Origin: Candidatus Ribeiella danica
GTDB lineage: Bacteria > Chloroflexota > Chloroflexia > Chloroflexales > Roseiflexaceae
Length of the DNA: 64,000 bases
Assembly (NCBI GenBank): GCA_016717335.1
Contig: JADKFS010000001.1
Location: 992,001 to 1,056,000 of the forward strand
Direction: 5' to 3'
The notes below the pieces were generated by a model, which saw only the letters and a program-made list of their open reading frames with translations, was not told the origin of the DNA and did no database searches. Position numbers and translations under genes: made by a program. This document shows positions 15,485 to 23,932 of this stretch, piece by piece (position 1 is the first letter of the stretch; every line of letters starts with the position of its first letter).

Positions 15485-16939
15485 TCATAGCGCCCGCACC
15501 TTCCCGATCATCTCAGGCGGCACCGCCTGCCCCAGCCGGTCGAGCAGCGTCGGCGCGATGTCGTAGATGCTGATGTCGTCCACCCGCCGCCCGCCGCCGG
15601 GGCTGCGCGGGTCGTACAGGATGAACATGCCGTACTGGGCGTGATTGGCGTCGTCCGGCCCGGTGTCGTTCTCGAAGGTGTAGATCTCGCCCTTGCCGAT
15701 CGTGCCGACCGAGCGCCAGTCCAGGTCGCCGAAGTAGATCATCAGGTCGGGCGCGACGCCGTTGACGGCGCGGTAGAGCGTCTCGGGCTTGAACGCGCGC
15801 GTCCCGATCTGGCGGCCCTGATGGTCGGGCAGCGCCTCCAGCTTCGCGGCGATCTCGCCGCGCACGCGCTCGTAGGCGCCGGGCGGGATGATGCCGTGCG
15901 GCTCGCGGCCCTGCACGTTCAGGAACAGCCGCCCGTAGTAGCCGCCCTCGCCCCAGGCGGTCGTGCGCGACCAGTCGATCCTGCAGCGCGATAGCGGCGT
16001 CGGCTCGGCGGGATACTCCTCCAGCGCCAGGTAGCCCTGCTTGATCAGCCACTCGTTGATGCAGACGCCGCCGAGCATCACCTTGCCGCCGTGGTCGGAG
16101 ACCACCAGCACGATCGTGTCGTCGTCCACCAGCTTCAGCAGCTCGGCCACCTGGCCGTCGATGTAGCGGTAGTACTCGCGGATGGCGCTCGCGAACGGGC
16201 TGCCGGGCGCGTACTTCGGGTGGCGCGGGTCCATCTCCTTCCAGAAGCCGTGGTGGATGCGGTCGACGCCCATGTCGACGGTCATGAAGAAGTCGTAGCG
16301 CTCGCGCGCCAGCAGCCGCTTGCAGACCGTGAAGTGCTGCTCGGCCATGCGGTAGATGTCGCGCAGGATGGCGGCCTTGTCCTCCGAGCGAAAGTTCGGC
16401 ACATCCATCAGGAACTCGCCCTCGACCCAGCCGGCGATCTCGTCCTTCAGTGCGGGCGGGTGGGTGAACTGGCTCTTCGCGCTCGGCGTCAGGAAGCAGC
16501 TCACCAGCTCGCCGTTGACCGGCGCGACCGGGTAGGTCTGCGGCACGCCGACTACGCCGACGCGCTTGCCGGCCGCGCCGAGCAGATCCCACAGGCGCGG
16601 CACTGTGATCGCGCGGGCCGTGGCGGTGACCATGTTGCCGTAGCTGTGGTCGGCGCGGTTGCGGAAACCGTAGACCCCCAGCTGCCCGGGGTCGCGGCTG
16701 CTCATCATGCAGGCCCAGGCCGGCACGGTGATGGCGGGGACGCAGCTCTCCATGCGCGCGTAGACGCCCTGCTCCATCAGGCGGCTCAGCGTCGGCAGCT
16801 CGGCCCGCCAGGCCTCGAAGATCAGCTCGGGCGCGGCACAGTCGAGCCCGATCACCAGCAGGCGCCGGCCCAGCTCAGCCGCCGGTCGGCTCTCGGCGCC
16901 CGGAGCCGGGCGCTCGATGGTTCGAGAAGACCATCCCAT
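15485..16939 (-). CDS. Alkaline-phosphatase-superfamily phosphohydrolase
   Basis: A 484-residue paralogue of the protein at 11233-12900. LLVIGLDCAAPELIFEAW (about 27-44) begins the domain, ITVPAWACMMSSRDPGQLG carries the nucleophile region (here with Ala/Cys/Met around the position that is Thr/Ser in the other copy), and VVSDHGG gives the Asp-His metal ligands. A second motif, DRIHHGFWKEMDP, matches the D-x-x-x-H region of the family. The protein has no signal peptide, but about 25 extra N-terminal residues precede the core. It follows the glycosyltransferase operon with a 21-nt gap, so it is probably its last gene. The substrate is unknown, perhaps a phosphorylated glycan carrier or a nucleotide sugar. 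Confidence 0.82.
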   Translation of the reverse strand: MGWSSRTIERPAPGAESRPAAELGRRLLVIGLDCAAPELIFEAWRAELPTLSRLMEQGVYARMESCVPAITVPAWACMMSSRDPGQLGVYGFRNRADHSYGNMVTATARAITVPRLWDLLGAAGKRVGVVGVPQTYPVAPVNGELVSCFLTPSAKSQFTHPPALKDEIAGWVEGEFLMDVPNFRSEDKAAILRDIYRMAEQHFTVCKRLLARERYDFFMTVDMGVDRIHHGFWKEMDPRHPKYAPGSPFASAIREYYRYIDGQVAELLKLVDDDTIVLVVSDHGGKVMLGGVCINEWLIKQGYLALEEYPAEPTPLSRCRIDWSRTTAWGEGGYYGRLFLNVQGREPHGIIPPGAYERVRGEIAAKLEALPDHQGRQIGTRAFKPETLYRAVNGVAPDLMIYFGDLDWRSVGTIGKGEIYTFENDTGPDDANHAQYGMFILYDPRSPGGGRRVDDISIYDIAPTLLDRLGQAVPPEMIGKVRAL

Positions 16940-16960
16940 AGATCACACTCCATCGACATC

Positions 16961-17839
16961 TCATGACGCTATTGCAGACCAGTAGCCGCGCAGGTACCCC
17001 AGGGCGCCGCGCAGGTTGCCCGCCAGCACGCGGCGGGCGGTGAGCGCGGCGACGTAGCGCGCCTCGGCGGGGTAGAAGCGCAGCTTTTCGGGCCGACTCA
17101 GGTGCTTGGCGTAGAACAGCATCCGGCTGCGCGCCTCGTAGAACAGCTTCAGCCCCGGCGTGTCGCTGGTGCTGCGCTCGCCGTGGTGACACACATGAGC
17201 ATCCGGCGCCAGCGCGATCGAGTAGCCGGCTGCCTGCGCCCGCAGGCACAGATCGACATCCTCGTAGTACATGAAGAAGCGCTCGTCGAAGCCGCCGATC
17301 TCGTACAGCATGTCCGCGCGCAGCAGCATCGCGCAGCCGTACACGAAGTCGAGCGCGACGTCGTCGTACTGCCCGGCGTCCCGCTCGCCGAAGAACAGAT
17401 TGGTGACGTTGTGGTCGCGATACACGCCGCCGATCGCCCACAGGCGTCCCGGGTCGTCGGCCTGGTACACCTTCGCGCTCCAGACCCCCACCCGGCCGGG
17501 CGCCCGCAGCGCCGCCGCGAGCCGCGCCAGCGTCTGCTCGTCGACCAGCGCGTCGTTGTTGAGCAGGAAGACGCCGGCGGCGCCGCGCTCGAGCGCGAAG
17601 GCGATCCCCAGGTTCGCGGCCTTGGCGAACCCGCCGTTGTCGGATCGGCAGAGCAGGTTGACGTTCGGGAAGCGCTGCCGGACGATCGCGGCCGACTCGT
17701 CGCGCGAGCCGTTGTCGACGACCACGATCGACTCGGGCGGCGCGCTGCGGACGAGCGCGTCCAGGCAGGCGCACGTGTCGTCGGGGCGCTCCCAGTTGAC
17801 CACCACGGTGAAGATCTGCGCCTGCGATTCGCTGCTCAT
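16961..17839 (-). CDS. Family 2 glycosyltransferase (rhamnosyltransferase-like)
   Basis: A 292-residue GT2 enzyme starting at ATG 17839; longer in-frame readings upstream are other-frame sequence of the neighbouring gene. The nucleotide-sugar domain shows IFTVVVNWERPDDTCACLDA, then ESIVVVDNGSRDES, and a DxD-like LLNNDALVDEQT. FMYYEDVDLCLRAQAAGYSI is the conserved E-D-x-D segment of the COG1216 subfamily. The donor cannot be told. The ATG overlaps the stop of the preceding gene by 4 nt (ATGA), which implies translational coupling. Confidence 0.88.
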   Translation of the reverse strand: MSSESQAQIFTVVVNWERPDDTCACLDALVRSAPPESIVVVDNGSRDESAAIVRQRFPNVNLLCRSDNGGFAKAANLGIAFALERGAAGVFLLNNDALVDEQTLARLAAALRAPGRVGVWSAKVYQADDPGRLWAIGGVYRDHNVTNLFFGERDAGQYDDVALDFVYGCAMLLRADMLYEIGGFDERFFMYYEDVDLCLRAQAAGYSIALAPDAHVCHHGERSTSDTPGLKLFYEARSRMLFYAKHLSRPEKLRFYPAEARYVAALTARRVLAGNLRGALGYLRGYWSAIAS

Positions 17840-18733
17840 CGTGTTAGCGCTCCTGCTGCGAGCCGCTCCGGCCCGAACGTCAGGCCGACGTACCAGGCCA
17901 ACCGCGCGAACGTCACGCCCGGCAGCGCGTACCAGTAGCGCAGCAGCGCGGGGTGGCGCATGTAGATCTGCGCGCTGTCGAGCAGCGCCATGCCCGGCGA
18001 CAGCGCGACCGCCAGCCACGGCCGGCGGCGGCACAGCTCGAAGCGCAGCGAGCGCCCGAGCAGCCCGGCGTGCGCGCGCTGCAGCCCGACGTACCCGGCG
18101 CCGAACACGCGCAGGTGCGCCCACACCGCTCCGGCCGTCGCGCGCGAGTGGTGGTGGGCGACGCTCGCACGCGGCTCGAAGGCGATCGGGCGGCCCGCGC
18201 GCCGCAGCCGGAAGCTCAGGTCAGTGTCTTCGCCCGAGGGTGCGAACGACTCGTCAAAGCCGCCGATCGCGCGGAACAGCTCGGCGCGAATGCTGAAGTT
18301 GAGGCTGGCCATAGTGCAGCCGCTCGCCGGGCGGGTCGTCCGCGCCGAACTCGCCGAACACCGCCAGGTTGTCGCTCAGCGTCCAATAGCCGGATCGCGG
18401 CATGACGACCCCACCGCAGACGACATGCGCGCCCGCGGCGTGGCGCTCGGCCATGCGCTCGATCCAGTCGTCCGCAGCCAGGCAGTCGGCGTCGACGAAG
18501 CAGAGCAGCTCGCCGCGCGCCAGATCGGCGCCACGGTTGCGCGCCGCGGCCGGGCTGACCGGCTGGCCCGTCTCCACGAATCGCACGCCCGCGCGATTCC
18601 GAAAGGCGCCGACCCGGTCCATGCCGACGACGACGATCTCGTCCGGCGGGCGGCTCTGCCGCCGCACGCGCTCGACGACCCGGTCGAGCAGCGGCGAGTC
18701 GAGCGTTGGGATGATCACGGAGATCGTCAGCAT
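17836..18733 (-). pseudogene. Family 2 glycosyltransferase gene with a frameshift
   Basis: The frame starting at ATG 18733 gives MLTISVIIPTLDSPLLDRVV and reads a GT2 domain (IVVVGMDRVG, then ELLCFVDADCLAADDW) up to about position 18320. It then runs out of homology and stops at 18254. The remainder of the enzyme (ASLNFSIRAELFRAIGGFDE, then the EDTDLSF segment) continues in another frame, open from ATG 18312 to the stop at 17836. Compared with the intact neighbour at 18727-19650, which has the same two halves in one frame, a single base change near 18320-18345 splits the gene. It sits in a coupled operon (7-nt overlap upstream, ATGA downstream). It could be a sequencing error, a true pseudogene or two polypeptides. 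Confidence 0.8.
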
Positions 18734-19650
18734 AGTGGTGCGGCGACGCGGCCTTTCTGATAGACCATGAGCGCCTCGACCACGCCCCAGTACCAGGCGA
18801 GCTTGCCCCAGACCAGGCCGGGCAGCAGCTCCCAGCGGCGGGCGCGCGCCGGCATCGAGCGGTACAGTCCCAGCACATCCCACAGCGCCAGCAGCGGCGC
18901 GCCGGCCATGATCAGCCAGCTCCAGCGTGCCAGGCCGAGGTTCAGCCGCGGCGCGGCCTGGCCGCCGTGTCCGCGCTGGAGGGCGATCTGCGCGCGCCCG
19001 AACCCGCGCAGATGCGCCCACACCGCTCCGGCCGTCGCGCGCGCGGGGCGGTGCGAGACCACCGCGCGCGGCTCGAAGAATGGCTCGGCGCCCATGCATC
19101 GCAGGCGCAGGCACAGGTCGACATCTTCGCCGGCCGCGCCAGGGAAGCGCTCGTCGAAGCCGCCGCTGCGCTCGAACAGCGCGCGCTCGACGCTCAGGTT
19201 CAGGCTCGGCAGCCAGCCGCGCAGGCCAGCATCGCCCGCGGCCAGAAACGGCGCGAAGACCAGCAGGTTGTCGCACCGCACCCAGTAGGGCCCCGGCTCC
19301 ACCGCGACGCTCCCGCCGACCAGCCGGCAGCCGGAGCGGTGCCGCTCGAGCAGGCGCTCGGCCAGGTCCGGCGCGGCGATGCAGTCCGAGTCGAGGAACA
19401 GCAGGTACGCGCCGCTCGCGAGCCGCGCGCCCAGGTTCCGCGCCGCCGCCGCCGAGATCGGCCGCGGCGTGGCGACGAAACGCACGCCCGGCGGCACGCG
19501 GCCGTGGCGGTCCTGCCCGACGACGATCGTCTCGACGATCTGGCCGGCGGCGGTCTGCCGCTCGATCGCCTGGACCACCTGGTCGATCAGCGGCGAGTTG
19601 AGGCTCGGGATCACGACCGAGATCGTCGTCGGCTGTGCGGCGGCGCTCAT
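18727..19650 (-). CDS. Family 2 glycosyltransferase
   Basis: A 307-residue GT2 enzyme from ATG 19650. The domain order is TISVVIPSLNSPLIDQVVQA at the N-terminus, AYLLFLDSDCIAAPDLAERL with the metal-binding D-S-D, then LPSLNLSVERALFERSGGFDE and EDVDLCLRLRCMG. The C-terminal 60 residues are amphipathic or weakly hydrophobic (LIMAGAPLLALWDVLGLY), suggesting membrane association. It is a close paralogue of the frameshifted neighbour, so the two probably arose by duplication. It overlaps the upstream membrane glycosyltransferase stop by 4 nt (ATGA) and the downstream gene by 7 nt. Confidence 0.88.
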   Translation of the reverse strand: MSAAAQPTTISVVIPSLNSPLIDQVVQAIERQTAAGQIVETIVVGQDRHGRVPPGVRFVATPRPISAAAARNLGARLASGAYLLFLDSDCIAAPDLAERLLERHRSGCRLVGGSVAVEPGPYWVRCDNLLVFAPFLAAGDAGLRGWLPSLNLSVERALFERSGGFDERFPGAAGEDVDLCLRLRCMGAEPFFEPRAVVSHRPARATAGAVWAHLRGFGRAQIALQRGHGGQAAPRLNLGLARWSWLIMAGAPLLALWDVLGLYRSMPARARRWELLPGLVWGKLAWYWGVVEALMVYQKGRVAAPLC

Positions 19651-21122
19651 CGCGACGGCACCCAGCGGAGCAGGCGGGCGCGATCTTCCGGCGCCTCGTA
19701 GAGCACGCTGGCCTGCGATAGGAACGCCGGGCGCCCGGACACCTCCGACTCGATCACCAGGTAGCTCGGGCGGCCCGATGTGCTGCGGGCGCGCTGCTCG
19801 ACGTCTGGCCCGATCATAATCGGCTGCGCCGGGCCGAGGTAGTAGCCAACCGGCAGCGCATCCCAGCCCAGGATGATGACCGGCTCGCCGGGCGCCTGGT
19901 CCGCGCGCACGGCCGCGGCAACGCCGCGCCAGTCGGGGTGCAGCCGCGCGCCCGACAGCGCGAAGCTCGCACCGTCGATGGCGAAGGCGACCAGCAGGCA
20001 GGCGCCCAGGGCGTTGATCGCGAGCGCGAGCCGGCCGCGCCCGCGCAGGCAGGCGCCGGCCGCCAGCAGCAGCGAGAACAGCGCCACGTGCAGCATGTAG
20101 CGCGAGACGACATTGAGCCCATACCAGCTGGCCAGGATCACCACCAGCGAGCTGGCCAGAACGAACGCCAGCATGAAGACGGCCAGCGCGGGCTTCGCGA
20201 AGCGGTACAGTAGCAGCGCGCCGCATAGCGCGCTCGCCAGCGTGAGTATGCTGGTGATCGACGGCGTGAATACGGCGATATTGCCGCTCCAGGAGAGGAT
20301 GGCGAGTGGCGTGCTGGCTCCCAATCGCTGGTAGTCCGCGCCTTGGAACGCGCTGCGGTAGAAGGCGATCTGCGGGCGCAGGATCGCGACCGCGCAGGGG
20401 ATGAACAGCAGCAGGGCCAGCACGAGCGCGACGATCGCGCCGTTCTGGCGCGTGTCTTGCTGCACCAGCCGCCGGTAGAGGCAGAACGCGAGCATACCCG
20501 CCGGGAGCAGCAGACCAAAGTAGTGCGTGTATGTCACCGCCAGCGTCGAGGCGAACAGCGCCGCCAGCAGCAGCCGCCCGCGCGCGCGCCCGGTCTGGTA
20601 GGCGATAAATGCCGCAACTGCTACGAGGCTCAGGCAGATCAGCAGCGAGTACATCCGGATCTCGGTCGAGTAGTAGATGAACCCGCGCTGAAACGCGAGC
20701 AGCACGGCCGCCGCCAGGCCCACCCGCCGATCCCCGATCGCCCGGCCGACGACGTAGATCAGCCCGATCGAGGCGAGCGCGGCGAGCAGCGAGAACAGCC
20801 GCAGGTTCAACTCGCTCTCGCCCACGATCGAGGCCCAGAGCTTCAGCGCCGCGAAGTAGAGCGGGGGGTGCAGCTCGTCGGGGTAGCGGCCAAGCAGGAC
20901 CGGCTGCCAGTCCATGCGGATGGTTCGCACGGTCAGGAACTCGTCGTACCAGAGACTCGTCACCCGCAGGCGCGACAGGCGAGCCAGGAGTCCGACAAGG
21001 ATGGTCGCGGCCAGGGCGGCCGCCCAGGACCAGGTGCTCGACCAGGGGGGCGCCAGATCTTCGCCTGCAAGAAGCGCTGGCGCTTCCTGGCGGTGCGGAG
21101 AGAACGGCGGGTGCGAACTCAT
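19647..21122 (-). CDS. GT-C membrane glycosyltransferase (ArnT/PMT-like)
   Basis: A 491-residue polytopic protein from ATG 21122. The first external loop has SLWYDEFLTVRTIRMDWQPV, with the Asp-Glu pair expected for GT-C enzymes that use polyprenyl-phosphate sugars (glycosyltransferase 39/ArnT group), and DELHPPLYFAALKLW, a P-P-L motif typical of the family. About ten membrane segments follow, then a C-terminal soluble domain of about 100 residues. The acceptor is unknown. It is coupled by ATGA to the GT2 gene behind it and lies 23 nt after the GT4 gene. Confidence 0.82.
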   Translation of the reverse strand: MSSHPPFSPHRQEAPALLAGEDLAPPWSSTWSWAAALAATILVGLLARLSRLRVTSLWYDEFLTVRTIRMDWQPVLLGRYPDELHPPLYFAALKLWASIVGESELNLRLFSLLAALASIGLIYVVGRAIGDRRVGLAAAVLLAFQRGFIYYSTEIRMYSLLICLSLVAVAAFIAYQTGRARGRLLLAALFASTLAVTYTHYFGLLLPAGMLAFCLYRRLVQQDTRQNGAIVALVLALLLFIPCAVAILRPQIAFYRSAFQGADYQRLGASTPLAILSWSGNIAVFTPSITSILTLASALCGALLLYRFAKPALAVFMLAFVLASSLVVILASWYGLNVVSRYMLHVALFSLLLAAGACLRGRGRLALAINALGACLLVAFAIDGASFALSGARLHPDWRGVAAAVRADQAPGEPVIILGWDALPVGYYLGPAQPIMIGPDVEQRARSTSGRPSYLVIESEVSGRPAFLSQASVLYEAPEDRARLLRWVPSR

Positions 21123-21145
21123 AATAACTCTTCTACGCGCCAGGC

Positions 21146-22345
21146 TCAGCCATACACGCGCATCCAGTCCTCGGCCAGGCGATCCCAGCGATAGTCGGCC
21201 GCGCGCGCCCGCGCCGCCTGCGCCATCCGCGCGCGCCGCTCCCGATCGCTCAGCAGCGCCGCGATCCCCTCGGCCAGCGCCGCAGCGCTGCCCGGCGCGA
21301 CCAACACGCCCGCGCTGCCGCGCAGCACCTCGGCGCGGTCGCCCACGTCGCCGGTGACCACCGGCACGCCCGAGGCCAGGCTCTCGACGATCTTCAGAGG
21401 CGAGCGCGCGGCCGCCACGGGGTCGTCGCCGACCGGGTCGATCGAGCAGGCCGCCAACGCCAGGTAGGCCGGAACGGACTCGTAGGCCACCGGGCCGGCG
21501 AACAGCGCGCGCTCGCCCAGGCCGAGCCGCCGCGCCTGCTCCTGCAGCGCCGCGCGATCCTCGCCCTCGCCCGCCAGCAGCAGCCGCGCCTCGGGCATCC
21601 GCGCCGCGACGATCGCGAACGCCTCCAGCAGCAGCCCGACGTTGTGAGTCGTCTGGCTCAGCGTCCCGACGTAGGCCACCACCTGCGCGCCCGCCAGGCC
21701 AAGCCCGGCGCGCAGCCCCTCGACCCGCCGCGGATCGGGCGGGGCCAGCCGGCCGGCCGGGATGCCGTTGGGCACGTAGACTACGCGCTGGCCCGGCACG
21801 CCCAGCCCCTCGCAGCGCCGCTGCAGGAAGCGCGTGTTCACCGTCACGCCGGCGGCGACGCGCGGCAGGCGATCCTCCCAGAGGCGCACCATCTGCTGCT
21901 GCCAGGCCGCGCCGAAGCGGTTCCCGCCGGCCTCGTAGTCGTCGCAGTCCACGTAGAGCGGGCAGCCCAGCGCGCGCGCGGCCAGCAGCCCGGCCAGGCC
22001 GTTGATCGGCTGCGGCTTGCAAACGTGCAGCGCGTCGCCGCCGAGCCGGATCGCCGCGCGCGCCAGCCCCAGCGCGCCGAGCAGCGACACGCGCAGCAGC
22101 TCGATCGGCCCGAAGTAGCGCCGCCGGCCGACCTCGCCGTATACGTGCATCTGACCGGCGTAGTATACCACGACTCGATCGCGGACCTGCCTCCGCCGCG
22201 CGGCGGGCAGCCGGTCGTACGCGTGGTGCAGCAGCGCCAGGCGCACCTCGCAGCCCGCGTCGGCGAGCGACCGGGCCAGCGGCAGCCAGCGGCCGCGCGG
22301 CGAGGGATAGTCCAGGCTCGAGGTGCACAGGAAGGTGAGCTTCAT
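21146..22345 (-). CDS. Family 4 glycosyltransferase
   Basis: A 399-residue GT-B enzyme starting at ATG 22345 (MKLTFLCTSSLDYPSPRGRW). The N-terminal Rossmann-like half contains GDALHVCKPQPINGLAGLLA. The C-terminal half contains VVAYVGTLSQTTHNVGLLLE, LLLAGEGEDRAAL and SPLKIVESLASGVPVVTGDV, the nucleotide-sugar binding E-x7-E region of GT4. A retaining mechanism is usual for the family, but donor and acceptor are not predictable. The spacing to neighbours (8 and 23 nt) suggests one operon. Confidence 0.88.
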   Translation of the reverse strand: MKLTFLCTSSLDYPSPRGRWLPLARSLADAGCEVRLALLHHAYDRLPAARRRQVRDRVVVYYAGQMHVYGEVGRRRYFGPIELLRVSLLGALGLARAAIRLGGDALHVCKPQPINGLAGLLAARALGCPLYVDCDDYEAGGNRFGAAWQQQMVRLWEDRLPRVAAGVTVNTRFLQRRCEGLGVPGQRVVYVPNGIPAGRLAPPDPRRVEGLRAGLGLAGAQVVAYVGTLSQTTHNVGLLLEAFAIVAARMPEARLLLAGEGEDRAALQEQARRLGLGERALFAGPVAYESVPAYLALAACSIDPVGDDPVAAARSPLKIVESLASGVPVVTGDVGDRAEVLRGSAGVLVAPGSAAALAEGIAALLSDRERRARMAQAARARAADYRWDRLAEDWMRVYG

Positions 22346-22353
22346 CGTCTTAG

Positions 22354-23925
22354 CTACTGGCTGTCCATCGGCTCGACCGCGAACGCCCTGCGCAGGGGCG
22401 GCAGCAGCCGCTCGACCTCGCCGTCGGCGATGCCGACCATCAGCTCGCAGCGCGGCTCGACCAGCCGGTAGGTCTGGTAGCGCTGCGCGTAGCCAACCGC
22501 GTTGAGCGACGCGAAGTGATACGGCGAGTGAAACACGAACAGGTCGGGCCGCTGGTCGATCGTATAGCGGTAGTCGAACCGGCCGAAGGTGAATTCCGGA
22601 AAGGGCATCTGGCCATAGTGAGCGATATGCGCGTCGACCAGGCCGAAGAAATCGTGAACGCGCGTGTCGGGCAGGATGTAGCCGATCTTGCCGATACTCT
22701 CGGGCGCGATCAGCGCGCTCGGGCCGAGATACGGCGCCAGCGCCTCGCCGACAGCCGTGTAGCAGGGCATGTACGGCCCCGACGAGCGATCGAAGGCGCG
22801 CCTCGGCTCCAGCCGCGCAAAGGCGGCCACGCAGGCCAGCGCGCTCGCGCCGACGACGAGCGCGCCGAGCAGCGCAGCGGCTCGGGCGCCCGCGCGGCGC
22901 TGGTCGAGCCACCGGCTGCCGAGCGCCGCATGGACAGCGATGGCCCCAGGCACGGCCGCCAGCGGCAGCAGCGGCGCGAGCAGACGGTAGTACGGCATCC
23001 AGTCGCCGGCGTTGACGACCGCGACCACCGCCGTCGGGGCGATCATCGCCACGAGCAGCCCGGCCAGCGCGCGGTTCTGCCTGAGCAGGACCAGAAGCCC
23101 GGCCAGCGCGAGCGCGAGCTGTGGCCAGCTCGCGGCGGCCCAGTCGCGCAGGTAGTCGAAGCCGGCGCGCAGCCGCGGCCACAGCGCCGCCTGGTCGAGC
23201 AGGCTGCCCAGCGGCACCGACTTGGCGATCACACTGTTCGGCACGACCTCGCCGAACGCCAGCAGCCGCCAGGTAGTGACGGCCGCGATCGCCGCGACCC
23301 AGATCAGCGCGAGGCCCAGGACCCGCGCCCCGCGGCCGCGCCCGGTGCGGAAGACCACCAGCCAGAGCAGCACCAGCGCCAGCGTCAGCGCCGCCTCGGG
23401 CCGGGTCAGGAACAGCAGCGCGCCGATCGCCCCGAGTCCGAGCGTCCGCAGCCGCTGTGACGACCGCCAGGGCAGCGCGAGCAGCAGCGCCAGCAGCAGC
23501 AGCGCGTACAGGCCGGTCTCCAGCCCCATCATGATCGCGAGCCGCCACGGCTGCGACAGCGCCGGCGCGGCCAGCGCGACCGTCGCCGCGGCCAGCGCGA
23601 AGCGCTCCCGGTAGAGCTTCAGCCAGAGGCAGGCCAGGATCGCCAGCTCAGCGGCCAGGCTCAGCGCCTCGGTCGCGCGCTCAAGCGGCAGCCCCAGCCG
23701 GTCCGCCGCGGCCAGGCTCAGCGTCCACAAGACGCTTGTGGTGCCCTCGACCGGGGCGCCGGCGTTGTAGACATACCCATCGCCGCGCGCCAGGTTGTGG
23801 GCGTAGCGCAGGAAGATATAGGCGTCGTCGACGAGCTGGATCCGGCCGTAGGCGTAGAAGAGCAGCAGGATCGAGAAGCTCGCCGCGAGCAGCGTCAGCA
23901 TCCCGATACGGTATCGTGAGCGCAT
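22354..23925 (-). CDS. Polytopic membrane protein, GT-C-like
   Basis: A 523-residue protein with about 10-11 hydrophobic segments. After the first segment comes RIQLVDDAYIFLRYAHNLAR and then GAPVEGTTSVLWTLSL. A D-D-A-Y-I-x-x-R-Y motif followed by V-E-G-x-T-S/N-x-L-W is the pattern I associate with GT-C enzymes such as the AftB-like arabinosyltransferases of actinobacteria; the paired aspartates are the expected catalytic position. The C-terminal 170 residues are soluble and probably outside. A role in transferring a sugar from a polyprenyl donor fits the neighbouring genes. The link to AftB is by motif only. Confidence 0.7.
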   Translation of the reverse strand: MRSRYRIGMLTLLAASFSILLLFYAYGRIQLVDDAYIFLRYAHNLARGDGYVYNAGAPVEGTTSVLWTLSLAAADRLGLPLERATEALSLAAELAILACLWLKLYRERFALAAATVALAAPALSQPWRLAIMMGLETGLYALLLLALLLALPWRSSQRLRTLGLGAIGALLFLTRPEAALTLALVLLWLVVFRTGRGRGARVLGLALIWVAAIAAVTTWRLLAFGEVVPNSVIAKSVPLGSLLDQAALWPRLRAGFDYLRDWAAASWPQLALALAGLLVLLRQNRALAGLLVAMIAPTAVVAVVNAGDWMPYYRLLAPLLPLAAVPGAIAVHAALGSRWLDQRRAGARAAALLGALVVGASALACVAAFARLEPRRAFDRSSGPYMPCYTAVGEALAPYLGPSALIAPESIGKIGYILPDTRVHDFFGLVDAHIAHYGQMPFPEFTFGRFDYRYTIDQRPDLFVFHSPYHFASLNAVGYAQRYQTYRLVEPRCELMVGIADGEVERLLPPLRRAFAVEPMDSQ

Positions 23926-23932
23926 AGGTGAG

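Noticed and set aside
16961..18124. Longer 5' version of the GT2 gene
   Set aside because: The extension lies in another frame of the neighbouring frameshifted glycosyltransferase; ATG 17839 starts the conserved domain.
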